Shown: piece after piece, positions 12,926 to 21,374 of the stretch | Numbering within the stretch: position 1 is the first letter of the stretch | Layout: each line of letters opens with the position of its first letter | Origin: Euzebyales bacterium | Lineage (GTDB): Bacteria > Actinomycetota > Nitriliruptoria > Euzebyales > JAHELV01 | Assembly (NCBI GenBank): GCA_036374135.1 | Contig: DASUUK010000015.1 | Coordinates: forward strand, 1-64,000 | DNA length: 64,000 nt | Direction: 5' to 3' | Notes under the pieces: model-generated | Told to the model about the DNA's origin: nothing | The model's input: the letters and a program-made list of their open reading frames with translations, nothing else | The model's database searches: none | Made by a program: the position numbers and the translations under genes

Positions 12926-14628
12926 CGTGCGTCGCTCCCCTGGTCCCCGCCCGCCGGTGCGCTGGCGCTCGCCCTCGCCCATGACGGGTGCTGGTCGGGG
13001 GCGATGCGGAACCAGTAGAAGCCGTGCGGCCCGAGCGTCAGGAGATAGGGCAGTTCACCGATGCGGGGGAACCAGGTGCCCCCGAACATCTCGACGGGGT
13101 GGGCGCCGGAGAAGCGTGACAGGTCGAGCTCGACGTACTGCGCGTTGCCGGACATGTTCGCGACGACGAGCACGGTGTCGTCCTCGGTCGAGCGCAGGAA
13201 CGCGAGCACGCGACCGTTGGACGGGTGCAGCGCCTCGAAGTCGCCGACACCGAACACCTGGTGCTCCTTGCGGATGTGGATCATCGAGCGGATCCACTGC
13301 AGCAGCGAGTTCGGGTCCCGGCGCTGGGCCTCGACGTTGAGCGCCTGGTAGCTGTAGACCTGATCCATGATCGGCGGCAGGTACAGTTCAGCGAACTCCG
13401 CCCGGGAGAACCCCGCGTTGCGGTCGATGCTCCACTGCATCGGGGTGCGCACGCCGTCGCGATCACCGAGGAAGATGTTGTCGCCCATGCCGAGCTCGTC
13501 GCCGTAGTACATCACCGGCGAGCCCGGCAGGCTGAACAGCAGCGCGTGGAACAGCTCGATCAGACGGCGGTCGTTCTCGAGCAGCGTTGCCAGGCGCCGG
13601 CGGATCCCGGTGTTGGACACCATCCGGGGATCGGCCGCGTACTCGGCGTACATGTAGTCGCGTTCCTCGTCGGTGACCATCTCGAGCGTCAGCTCGTCGT
13701 GGTTGCGCAGGAAGATGCCCCACTGGCAGTTGTCGGGGATCTTGGGCGTGGCCTCGAGGATCTCGACGATCGGCAGCGCCTCCTCCTTGCGCGCGGCCAT
13801 GAACATGCGGGGCATGACCGGGAAGTGGAACGCCATGTGGCACTCGTCACCGTCACCGAAGTAGTCCACGACGTCGTCGGGCCACTGGTTGGCCTCGGCG
13901 AGCAGCACGCGGTTGTCGTACTCGTCGTCGACCACCTTGCGCACCCGCCGGAGGAACTCGTGGGTCTCGGGGAGGTTCTCGCAGTCGGTGCGGTCGCGTT
14001 CGAACAGGTACGGCACGGCGTCCATCCGGTAGCCGTCGAGGCCGCGATCGAGCCAGAACCGCACGACATCGAGCATCGCATCGGCGACCTCGGGGTTGTC
14101 GTAGTTCAGGTCGGGCTGGTGGCTGAAGAAGCGGTGCCAGTAGTACTGACCGGCGACGGGGTCCCACGTCCAGTTCGACGCCTCGGTGTCGTGGAAGATG
14201 ATGCGCGCGTCGGGATAGCGCTCGTTGTCGTCGCTCCACACGTACCAGTCGCGCTTGGCGGACCCGGGCTGGCGCGACTCGACGAACCACGGGTGCCGGT
14301 CGGACGTGTGGTTCACGACCAGGTCGGCGATCACGCGCATGCCGCGGGCGTGCGCGCCCTCCACGACCGCCTCGAGGTCCTCGACCGTGCCGTACTCCGG
14401 CAGGACCGTGTGGAAGTCGGAGATGTCGTACCCGCCATCGCGCAGCGGTGACTGATAGAAGGGCAGCAGCCAGATGCAGTCGACGCCGAGCCACTGCACG
14501 TAGTCGAGCTTGCCCAGCAACCCCCGCAGATCGCCCGTGCCATTGTTGTCCGAGTCGTGGAAGCCGCGGATCAACACCTCGTAGAAGATCGCGTGCTTGA
14601 ACCACTGGGGGTCGTCGGTCAGGACCAC
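12922..14628 (-). CDS. treS: Trehalose synthase / maltose alpha-D-glucosyltransferase TreS
   Basis: TreS (GH13) interconverts trehalose and maltose. The 568-residue protein has the family start (DDPQWFKHAIFYEVLIRGF), DLVVNHTSDRHPWF, DGYRMDAVPYLFER (nucleophile), LLAEANQWP (acid/base), FLRNHDELTLE (third Asp) and PGSPVMYYGDE. The GTG at 14628 follows an AGAAAGGG ribosome site; the frame stays open upstream but only antisense to glgE, so the longer form is rejected. It lies 41 nt behind glgE and overlaps the maltokinase-GlgB start by 4 nt. The order glgE-treS-mak-glgB is the canonical GlgE pathway: trehalose to maltose to maltose-1-phosphate to branched alpha-glucan. Confidence 0.96.
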   Translation of the reverse strand: MVLTDDPQWFKHAIFYEVLIRGFHDSDNNGTGDLRGLLGKLDYVQWLGVDCIWLLPFYQSPLRDGGYDISDFHTVLPEYGTVEDLEAVVEGAHARGMRVIADLVVNHTSDRHPWFVESRQPGSAKRDWYVWSDDNERYPDARIIFHDTEASNWTWDPVAGQYYWHRFFSHQPDLNYDNPEVADAMLDVVRFWLDRGLDGYRMDAVPYLFERDRTDCENLPETHEFLRRVRKVVDDEYDNRVLLAEANQWPDDVVDYFGDGDECHMAFHFPVMPRMFMAARKEEALPIVEILEATPKIPDNCQWGIFLRNHDELTLEMVTDEERDYMYAEYAADPRMVSNTGIRRRLATLLENDRRLIELFHALLFSLPGSPVMYYGDELGMGDNIFLGDRDGVRTPMQWSIDRNAGFSRAEFAELYLPPIMDQVYSYQALNVEAQRRDPNSLLQWIRSMIHIRKEHQVFGVGDFEALHPSNGRVLAFLRSTEDDTVLVVANMSGNAQYVELDLSRFSGAHPVEMFGGTWFPRIGELPYLLTLGPHGFYWFRIAPDQHPSWARASASAPAGGDQGSDAR

Positions 14629-14669
14629 GGATCGCGCCCTTTCTCTCGCGGCCTGGGGATCGGATCCTC

Positions 14670-16619
14670 CTACAACGCCCGCAGCGCGAACACGTGCGCC
14701 GGCTCGTGGGACGGATCCAGGCGGACGTAGTTCGCGGGGCCGTGCCAGATGTGGGAGGTCTCGGTCACGAGGTCGTAGGCCTCGTAGGGCCCCGCGTGCT
14801 CCAGACCCAGCTGCCACATGTCGAGCCAGGTGGTCGACTCCCGGGGCTCGAACGGGTTGAGGTTGACGATGGTGAGCACGGCGTCGCTGCGGTCCGCCCC
14901 GACCTTCGAGAAGCACAGCATGTCGTCGTTGTCGATGTGGTGGAACCACACGTTGCGCAACCTGCGGAACGCCGCGTACGAGCGCCGGATCGTGTTGATC
15001 CGCGTGATGTAGGGCGCGAGGCTGTACGGCTGGTCCCAGTCGCGGGGCCGGTAGCTGTACTTCTCTGAGTGGAGGTACTCCTCGCTGCCCTCGTGCAACG
15101 GGGTGTTCTCGACGAGCTCGTAGCCGGAGTACATGCCCCACGACGGCGACAGCAGCGCCGCCAGTACCAGGCGGACCTTGAACGCGGGCCGACCGCCGTG
15201 CTGCAGGTACTCGTGGAGGATGTCTGGCGTGTTCGGCCAGAAGTTCGGACGGTAGTAGTTGGCCATCTCGCCATGCGCGAGCTCGGTCACGTAGTCGATC
15301 AGCTCGTGCTTGTAGTTGCGCCACGTGAAGTACGTGTAGCTCTGGCTGAAGCCGAGCTTGGCCAGCGTCTGCATCATCTTCGGCCGGGTGAACGCCTCCG
15401 CGAGGAACAGCACGTCGGGGTGCTCGGCGTGGATGTCGGAGATCAGCCATTCCCAGAACGGCAACGCCTTGGTGTGCGGATTGTCGACGCGGAACATCTT
15501 CACGTCGTGGCCGATCCAGAACTCGACCACGCGCTTGAGCTCGGCGGTCAGGCCCTCGATGTCGGGCGTGTCGAAGTCGATGGGGTAGATGTCCTGGTAC
15601 TTCTTCGGCGGGTTCTCGGCGTACGCGATCGATCCGTCGGCGCGGCGGCGGAACCACTCGGGGTGCTCGGTGACCCAGGGGTGGTCCGGCGAGCACTGGA
15701 TCGCGAAGTCGAGCGCGACCTCCATGCCGTTGGCACGGGTCTCGGCGACGAAGGCGTCGAAGTCCTCGATGGTGCCCAGGTCGGGGTGCACCGACATGTG
15801 CCCGCCGTCGGCGCTGCCGATCGCCCACGGCACGCCCGGCGCGTCAGGCCCGGGATCCAGGTCATGGGGGCCGCCGGGCCCCTTGCGATTGGTGGTGCCG
15901 ATCGGGTGGATCGGTGGCAGGTACACGACGTCGAAGCCCATCTCGGCGATCGCCGGCAGGCGTTTGGCCGCGTCGGCGAACGTGCCGCTGGTCGTCTCGG
16001 TCGCGCCGTACGACCGGGGGAACAGCTCGTACCACGCACTGAACCTGCCCCGCTCACGATCCACCCACAGCGGCAGCTCGGGCCGGGAGATCGTCCGGTC
16101 CATCCGCTCCGGATGGCGATCCAGCAGCGCCAGCAGGTCCTCGTCCGCCGCGGCGACCAACTTCGCAGCGGGCCCGGCGTCACCGCGCATGACCTCGATC
16201 GCCTCGGTCAGCACCTCCCTCAACGCGCGCGGCAGCCGCTCGAGGCGGCGCTCAAGCAGGTTGGCGCCGTCGGCGAACGTCAGCTCGACGTCGCTGGTCT
16301 CGGCCTCGACCTTGCGGCGGGCACCGCGCAGCCACGACCGGTAGTGGTCGGTCCAGGCCATGACCGTGTAGCGCCACGGGCCCATCGCGTCGACGGGGAA
16401 CGACCCGAACCAGCGGTCGTTGACGTCCTCGCGCATCGGAGCCTCGCGCCATCGCGTGTCGTGCGGCCCGCGGAAGCGGATGCACGCCGCCAGCAGCTCG
16501 TGGCCCTCGCGGAGGATGTCCGCGCCGACGATGACGTCATCACCGACGACCGCCTTGACGGCGTGGCGTCCCGCGTCGACCGTCGGTGTGATGCTCGAGA
16601 TGACGACTCGGTTCTTCAC
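14670..16619 (-). CDS. glgE: Alpha-1,4-glucan:maltose-1-phosphate maltosyltransferase GlgE
   Basis: GlgE (GH13_3) extends alpha-1,4-glucan with maltosyl units from maltose-1-phosphate. The 649-residue protein has the N-terminal VKAVVGDDVIVGADILREGH domain, SAWYELFPRSYG, VVYLPPIHPIG, ENPPKKYQDIYPIDF, MFRVDNPHTKALPFW (nucleophile Asp), FLAEAFTRPKMM (acid/base Glu) and NFWPNTPDIL. The GTG at 16619 is supported by a strong GGGAGGA ribosome site 5-6 nt upstream, and the family similarity starts there; a longer version from 16712 is possible but unlikely. It is the first gene of the glgE-treS-makglgB unit and is divergent from glgP. Confidence 0.96.
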   Translation of the reverse strand: MKNRVVISSITPTVDAGRHAVKAVVGDDVIVGADILREGHELLAACIRFRGPHDTRWREAPMREDVNDRWFGSFPVDAMGPWRYTVMAWTDHYRSWLRGARRKVEAETSDVELTFADGANLLERRLERLPRALREVLTEAIEVMRGDAGPAAKLVAAADEDLLALLDRHPERMDRTISRPELPLWVDRERGRFSAWYELFPRSYGATETTSGTFADAAKRLPAIAEMGFDVVYLPPIHPIGTTNRKGPGGPHDLDPGPDAPGVPWAIGSADGGHMSVHPDLGTIEDFDAFVAETRANGMEVALDFAIQCSPDHPWVTEHPEWFRRRADGSIAYAENPPKKYQDIYPIDFDTPDIEGLTAELKRVVEFWIGHDVKMFRVDNPHTKALPFWEWLISDIHAEHPDVLFLAEAFTRPKMMQTLAKLGFSQSYTYFTWRNYKHELIDYVTELAHGEMANYYRPNFWPNTPDILHEYLQHGGRPAFKVRLVLAALLSPSWGMYSGYELVENTPLHEGSEEYLHSEKYSYRPRDWDQPYSLAPYITRINTIRRSYAAFRRLRNVWFHHIDNDDMLCFSKVGADRSDAVLTIVNLNPFEPRESTTWLDMWQLGLEHAGPYEAYDLVTETSHIWHGPANYVRLDPSHEPAHVFALRAL

Positions 16620-16921
16620 AGTTCCTCCCGGTGCGGCGCTGCTGCGTCGCGCGACGGGTGCCGCGCTCCCACGGCCAAGGTCGACGGCCGCTGCGCGAAC
16701 GGTACGTGTCATGGTTTACCCGGGCCGGCGGGCAGCCTACGCCCGCTGTCAGCCGGATTTCTTCGCGGTGGTCCGTCCGCGTGCGGCAGGGACGGACCCT
16801 GTACACGCGCGCGGTGGCGGAGCGGGTCACGCGGCGCGGCTAGGCTGCGCCGTCGCCGGATCGCGCCGGCGGACGCGGGGGCGGCATCCACCCCGACCGT
16901 GACACGACGAAGGCAAGGCCT
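16620..16921. promoter_or_regulatory. Divergent promoter region glgE / glgP
   Basis: This 302-bp gap has no gene. A -10-like TAGGCT lies at 16841-16846 (+, toward glgP, predicting a roughly 70-nt leader). The same hexamer on the minus strand lies at 16739-16734, toward glgE. The shared hexamer suggests that both directions use the same sigma factor. No operator repeat stands out. Confidence 0.45.
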
Positions 16922-19492
16922 GTGATCGAAGCGCTGCGCACCTTCCAGGTGCGACCGTCCCTGCCAGCCGAGCTGCTGCCACTCCACCAGCTCGCGGCGA
17001 ACCTGCGGTGGGTGTGGGACCACCAGACCCGGGAGCTGTTCCGCTGGGCCGATCCGTCCCTGTGGGAGGCGAGCGGCAACCCTGTCACCCTGCTCGGAGC
17101 GCTGGAGCCTGCGCGGATCTCGGCGTTGGCCGCCGACCGCGCGTTCGTCGCCGCCCTCACGCGCCAGCACAGCGAGCTCGAGGCCTATGTGCGGGGCCCA
17201 CGGTGGGCCGCCGATCACGACCGGACGATGCCGGTCGTGGCCTACTTCTCGCCCGAGTTCGGCCTGACGCACGTCATGCAGACCTACTCGGGGGGCCTGG
17301 GCGTCCTGGCCGGCGATCACCTGAAGGCCGCCAGCGACGCGGGGCTGACGATGATCGGCGTCGGCCTGCTGTATCGCCACGGCTACTTCAACCAGTTCCT
17401 CGACGCCGACGGCTGGCAGCGCGAGCGCTACCCGGATCTCAACCCGCACTCGCTGCCGTTGCGCCGCCTCGAGGTCGACGGCGAGCCGGCGACGGTGTCG
17501 GTGGACCTCGCCGGTTCGCAGGTGGCGTGCCAGATCTGGAAGGCCGACGTCGGTCGCGTGCCGCTGCTGTTGCTCGACACCGACCTGCCGCGCAACGCCC
17601 CCGCTGACCGTGACGTCACCGATCGGCTCTACGGCGGTGACACCGAGCACCGGCTGCGCCAGGAGCTGGTCCTGGGCATCGGCGGCGTCCGGGCGCTGCG
17701 GCTGGCGATCGGGATGGGTGAGGTGCTGTCCACGCCCGAGCTGTTCCACTCCAACGAGGGTCACGCGGGGTTCCTGCAGTTCGAGCGTGTGCGGACCTTG
17801 ATCACCGACGACGGGTTGGCGTTCGACGAGGCGGTCGAGGCCGCACGCGCCGGCGTGCTGTTCACCACCCACACCCCCGTGCCGGCGGGCATCGACAAGT
17901 TCCCGGCCGACCTGATGCGCCGGTACCTTCCCGCTGTCGCGGCGGCCTGCGGGGTCGACGTCGACCGTGTACTCGCCCTCGGCCAGCACACGCCGGGCGC
18001 GCACGAGCCGTTCAACATGGCGGTGCTCGGGCTGCGGTTGTCCGCGCTGGCCAACGGCGTGTCGCAGCTGCACGGGACCGTCTCGCGGCGCATGTTCACC
18101 TCGCTGTGGCCCGACCTGCCCGAGGAGGAGACGCCGATCACGTCGGTGACCAACGGCGTCCACGCGCTGACGTGGATCGGCCCGGAGATGACCGGGCTGT
18201 ACGAGCGCCACCTCGCGCCCGACTGGCCCGACAACCCGCAGGCCTGGGACCGCGTCGACGAGATCACAGACGACGCGCTGTGGCGGGCCCGCGAGCGGGC
18301 GCGCGAGCGGATGCTCGGGCGGTTGCGCCGGGCGGTGCGCGCCCAGGCGCAGCGACGCGGCGAGCGTGCGGTCGCGCTGGAGTGGACGGAGGGCATCGGC
18401 GACCCTGGCGTGCTGACGATCGGCTTCGCCCGGCGCTTCGCGGAGTACAAGCGCGGCACGTTGTTGCTGCGCCACCCCGACCGGCTGCGCCGGCTGCTCC
18501 TCGCGACCGACCGTCCGGTGCAGTTCGTGTTCGCCGGCAAGGCCCATCCGCGCGACGACCTCGGCAAGGACCTGATCCGTCAGCTCGTCCACTTCGGAGG
18601 CGACCCGGACCTGCGCACCCGCCTGGTGTTCGTCGAGGACTACGACATGGACATCGCGCGCGCCCTGTACTCGGGTGTCGACGTGTGGCTCAACACCCCG
18701 CGCCGCCCCCACGAGGCGTGCGGCACGTCTGGGCAGAAGGCGGTGCTCAACGGTGCGCTGCACTGCTCGACGCTCGACGGCTGGTGGGACGAGATGTACG
18801 ACGGCGAGAACGGCTTCGCCATCGGCAGCGACGATGATCTCGGCGACGTCGGTCATCAGGACGCCGCCGATGCCCAGTCGCTGTTCGACGTGATCGAACG
18901 CGGCATCGTGCCGCTGTTCTACGACCGGTCGGACGGGCCGCTGCCGCGCCGCTGGCTGGCGCGCGTGCGCCGGTCCCTGTACACATTGGGGCCGCAGGTT
19001 CTGGCCGCGCGCATGGTGCGCGAGTACGCGACCGAGCTGTACGTGCCGTTGGCCGACCGCGCCCGGGACCTGGCCGCCGACAACCACCGCCGGGCACGTG
19101 CCCTCGCGCACTGGCGCGCGCGGATCGACGACGCGTGGTCGAAGCTGCGCGTGGTCGGTGTGACCGGGGACGACTCGGCGACATCGGTCGGGACGGGCTG
19201 CGACGTCGAGGCGGTGGTCGACCTGGGCGCGCTGCGCGCCGCCGAGGTGCAGGTCGAGGTCGTGCACGGCACGGTCAATGCCGACGGGCGCATCGTCGAC
19301 CCGGTCGTCGAGACGATGACCCATGTGGGCACGCGTGACGGCGCGGAGCGGTACACCGCGCATTTCACGTGCGACCACTCCGGCGAGTACGGGTACACGG
19401 TCCGCGTCGTGCCGCAACACCCGGACCTGTTGTCGTCGGCTGACACGGGCCGCGCGGTGTGGGCGACGTCGGACGCCGTGACCGCCGGATAG
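16922..19492 (+). CDS. glgP: Alpha-glucan (glycogen) phosphorylase, DUF3417 type
   Basis: This GT35 enzyme releases glucose-1-phosphate from alpha-1,4-glucan. The 856-residue protein is of the short, glycogen-phosphorylase-like type with an N-terminal DUF3417 domain (LAANLRWVWDHQTRELF). Core motifs are MPVVAYFSPEFGL, YSGGLGVLAGDHLKAASD, FHSNEGHAGF, ITSVTNGVHALTW, FARRFAEYKRGTLL and the pyridoxal-phosphate segment GTSGQKAVLNG with Lys606. The start is GTG at 16922. It is divergent from glgE, so synthesis and phosphorolysis of the same glucan pool share an intergenic region. The C-terminal 120 residues (beta-rich, ending at the hairpin) are as in mycobacterial relatives. Confidence 0.95.
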   Translation: MIEALRTFQVRPSLPAELLPLHQLAANLRWVWDHQTRELFRWADPSLWEASGNPVTLLGALEPARISALAADRAFVAALTRQHSELEAYVRGPRWAADHDRTMPVVAYFSPEFGLTHVMQTYSGGLGVLAGDHLKAASDAGLTMIGVGLLYRHGYFNQFLDADGWQRERYPDLNPHSLPLRRLEVDGEPATVSVDLAGSQVACQIWKADVGRVPLLLLDTDLPRNAPADRDVTDRLYGGDTEHRLRQELVLGIGGVRALRLAIGMGEVLSTPELFHSNEGHAGFLQFERVRTLITDDGLAFDEAVEAARAGVLFTTHTPVPAGIDKFPADLMRRYLPAVAAACGVDVDRVLALGQHTPGAHEPFNMAVLGLRLSALANGVSQLHGTVSRRMFTSLWPDLPEEETPITSVTNGVHALTWIGPEMTGLYERHLAPDWPDNPQAWDRVDEITDDALWRARERARERMLGRLRRAVRAQAQRRGERAVALEWTEGIGDPGVLTIGFARRFAEYKRGTLLLRHPDRLRRLLLATDRPVQFVFAGKAHPRDDLGKDLIRQLVHFGGDPDLRTRLVFVEDYDMDIARALYSGVDVWLNTPRRPHEACGTSGQKAVLNGALHCSTLDGWWDEMYDGENGFAIGSDDDLGDVGHQDAADAQSLFDVIERGIVPLFYDRSDGPLPRRWLARVRRSLYTLGPQVLAARMVREYATELYVPLADRARDLAADNHRRARALAHWRARIDDAWSKLRVVGVTGDDSATSVGTGCDVEAVVDLGALRAAEVQVEVVHGTVNADGRIVDPVVETMTHVGTRDGAERYTAHFTCDHSGEYGYTVRVVPQHPDLLSSADTGRAVWATSDAVTAG

Positions 19493-19510
19493 GCGCCGGT
19501 CAACCGGCGC
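19493..19510 (+). terminator. Hairpin directly after glgP
   Basis: GCGCCGGT and ACCGGCGC form a perfect palindrome beginning at the base after the glgP stop. As RNA it would be a 7-bp stem with a TCAA loop. No U-tract follows. Confidence 0.5.
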
Positions 19511-19658
19511 GAAGACGCGCACCGCCGCGGCGGGCCCGAGCCGAAGAAGCCCGCCGCGGACGGTGCGAGGGTGTTGGCCGCGGTCCGTGACGTGTGCCAC
19601 GGGCGAGGGTGGGCGACCAGCACGTGAGGAAAGGTAGGTGGCCTTCCTTGCTCGCAGG

Positions 19659-19686
19659 TTTGCAGTCCATTTCCAGCACGTAAAAG
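19659..19686 (+). promoter_or_regulatory. Candidate promoter of the aldehyde dehydrogenase
   Basis: TTTGCA (19659-19664) and TAAAAG (19681-19686) are spaced 16 bp apart in a locally less GC-rich stretch, about 90 bp before the dehydrogenase start. This is a pattern match only. The rest of the 19511-19773 gap shows no gene. Confidence 0.3.
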
Positions 19687-19773
19687 CTGCACGGCCACCG
19701 TGTGCGGCTCGCGCTGGACGCGCGGGTGGCGGCACGGCATCGTGTGCATCCACGACCGCGCAGGAGGGTGACC

Positions 19774-21327
19774 ATGGTGATGCACGTCAGCTCGATCGTG
19801 GCGGGTGCCGCGCAGGATGCACGTCGGGCGCTGCGGACCAACCACAATCCCGCGCGGCTCGACGATGCGGTCGCCGAAGTCGACCTCGGCGACGGCGATA
19901 CGATGGTCGCGGCCTGTGAGGCCGCGCGGGCCGCGCAGCGTGGCTGGGCCGCGACGCCCGCACCGCGGCGCGGCCGCATCATCCAGCAGATCGGCCGGAT
20001 CGTCGAGGCCAACAAGGAGGCCCTGGCGCGGCTGGTCACCGACGAGATCGGCAAGCCCTACGTCGAGGCGCTCGGTGAGGTCCAGGAGATCATCGACACG
20101 TGCGACTTCTTCCTGGGGGAGGGACGCCGGCTCTACGGGCAGACGGTGCCGAGCGAGATGCCCGACAAGCAGCTGTTCACCTACCGCATGCCCGTCGGCG
20201 CCGCGGCGATCATCACCGCCGGCAACTTCCCGGTCGCAGTGCCGTCGTGGTACCTGATCCCGGCGTTGCTGTGCGGCAACACCGTGGTATGGAAGCCAGC
20301 GGAGTACGCGGCGGCGGCCGGCCACGCCCTGTTCGAGCTGTTCGTCGCCGGTGGGCTGCCCGACGGGGTGCTCAACCTGGTGCTCGCCGACGGCAAGGAG
20401 ACGTTCGCCGGTCTGGAACGGTCGCTGGACGCCGGGCTGGTCGACAAGGTCGGGTTCACCGGATCGACGGAGGTCGGGCGCGAGATCGGCGGGCTGTGCG
20501 GGCGGCACCTCCAGCAGCCGTGCCTGGAGCTCGGCGGCAAGAACCCGATGGTGGTGCTCGCCGACGCCGATCTCGATCTCGCCGTCGAGGGCGCCCTGTT
20601 CAGCGGATTCGGCACCGCGGGACAGCGTTGCACGTCGCTGGGCACCGCCATCGTCGCCGACGAGATCCACGACGAGTTCCTCCGGCGGTTCACGCAGGCC
20701 ACCGAGCAGGCTGCGGTCGGTGACCCGATGGACGCCGTCGTGTACGGGCCGATGCTCGACGCGAGGTTCGCCGAGCGCTTCGAAGGCTGGCTGGACCTGA
20801 TTGCCGACCACCACCGGATCAGCGGGTCGTCGGGAGTCGGTCGGATCACGGCCGACAACCCGCGCCGGGGCTTCGTCGGTGACCCCGACGCCGGGATCTT
20901 CTACCACCCGACGATCGCCGCGGGGGTGACGGCCGACGACGAGCTGTACCGCACCGAGACCTTCGGTCCGCTGGTCGGGGTGATGCGCTGCGCCGACCTC
21001 GACGAGGCCATCACGCTGGCCAACGGGCACGGCTACGGCCTGTCGGCGGCCATCTACACCAACGACCCCCGGAGCGTGTTCCGGTTCCGCGAGCGGGTGT
21101 CGGCCGGGATGCTCAGCGTGAACAACTCGACGTCCGGTGCCGAGGCGCATCTGCCGTTCGGCGGAAACGGCCGGTCCGGCAACGGCAGCCGGCTGTCCGG
21201 CCAGTGGGTGCTCGACCAGTTCACGCGCTGGCAGTCGGTCAACTGGGACTACGCCGGCAAGCTCCAGAAGGCGCAGATGGACGTCGAGGACGTCGAGGCC
21301 GACCTCGGGTTCCGTCTCGAGCGCTGA
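19774..21327 (+). CDS. NAD(P)-dependent aldehyde dehydrogenase
   Basis: This is an aldehyde dehydrogenase superfamily member of 517 residues that oxidises an aldehyde to the acid. Motifs are AAAIITAGNFPVAVPSW (cofactor), VGFTGSTEVGREIG, CLELGGKNPMVVLADADL with the general-base Glu, and GTAGQRCTSLG with catalytic Cys286, then ETFGPLVGVM. ATG 19774 follows an AGGAGG ribosome site by 6-7 nt. Similarity is to the branch containing semialdehyde (succinic, 2-aminoadipic, ketoglutaric) dehydrogenases; I cannot name the substrate. Its neighbours give no pathway context. Confidence 0.88.
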   Translation: MVMHVSSIVAGAAQDARRALRTNHNPARLDDAVAEVDLGDGDTMVAACEAARAAQRGWAATPAPRRGRIIQQIGRIVEANKEALARLVTDEIGKPYVEALGEVQEIIDTCDFFLGEGRRLYGQTVPSEMPDKQLFTYRMPVGAAAIITAGNFPVAVPSWYLIPALLCGNTVVWKPAEYAAAAGHALFELFVAGGLPDGVLNLVLADGKETFAGLERSLDAGLVDKVGFTGSTEVGREIGGLCGRHLQQPCLELGGKNPMVVLADADLDLAVEGALFSGFGTAGQRCTSLGTAIVADEIHDEFLRRFTQATEQAAVGDPMDAVVYGPMLDARFAERFEGWLDLIADHHRISGSSGVGRITADNPRRGFVGDPDAGIFYHPTIAAGVTADDELYRTETFGPLVGVMRCADLDEAITLANGHGYGLSAAIYTNDPRSVFRFRERVSAGMLSVNNSTSGAEAHLPFGGNGRSGNGSRLSGQWVLDQFTRWQSVNWDYAGKLQKAQMDVEDVEADLGFRLER

Positions 21328-21329
21328 CG

Positions 21330-21359
21330 GGCGCGCCGGTCGTCCGCGTACGGCGCGCC
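21330..21359. terminator. Hairpin between convergent genes
   Basis: GGCGCGCCG (21330-21338) and CGGCGCGCC (21351-21359) form a 9-bp stem with a 12-nt loop, between the ends of the aldehyde dehydrogenase (+) and the HD-domain gene (-). It could serve both strands. Confidence 0.5.
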
Positions 21360-21374
21360 GGTGTCCGCGCGGTG

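Noticed and set aside
14629-15828. N-terminal extension of the treS frame
   Set aside because: It lies entirely inside glgE in another frame, and TreS family similarity begins at GTG 14628, where there is also a ribosome site.
15069-16925. 618-codon + strand frame opposite glgE
   Set aside because: No motif is present, and it is antisense to catalytic regions of glgE that are strongly conserved.
16709-19753. 1014-codon antisense frame through glgP
   Set aside because: It runs opposite a full-length phosphorylase, is rich in Arg, His and Val without any family motif, and is the expected shadow of a very GC-rich gene.
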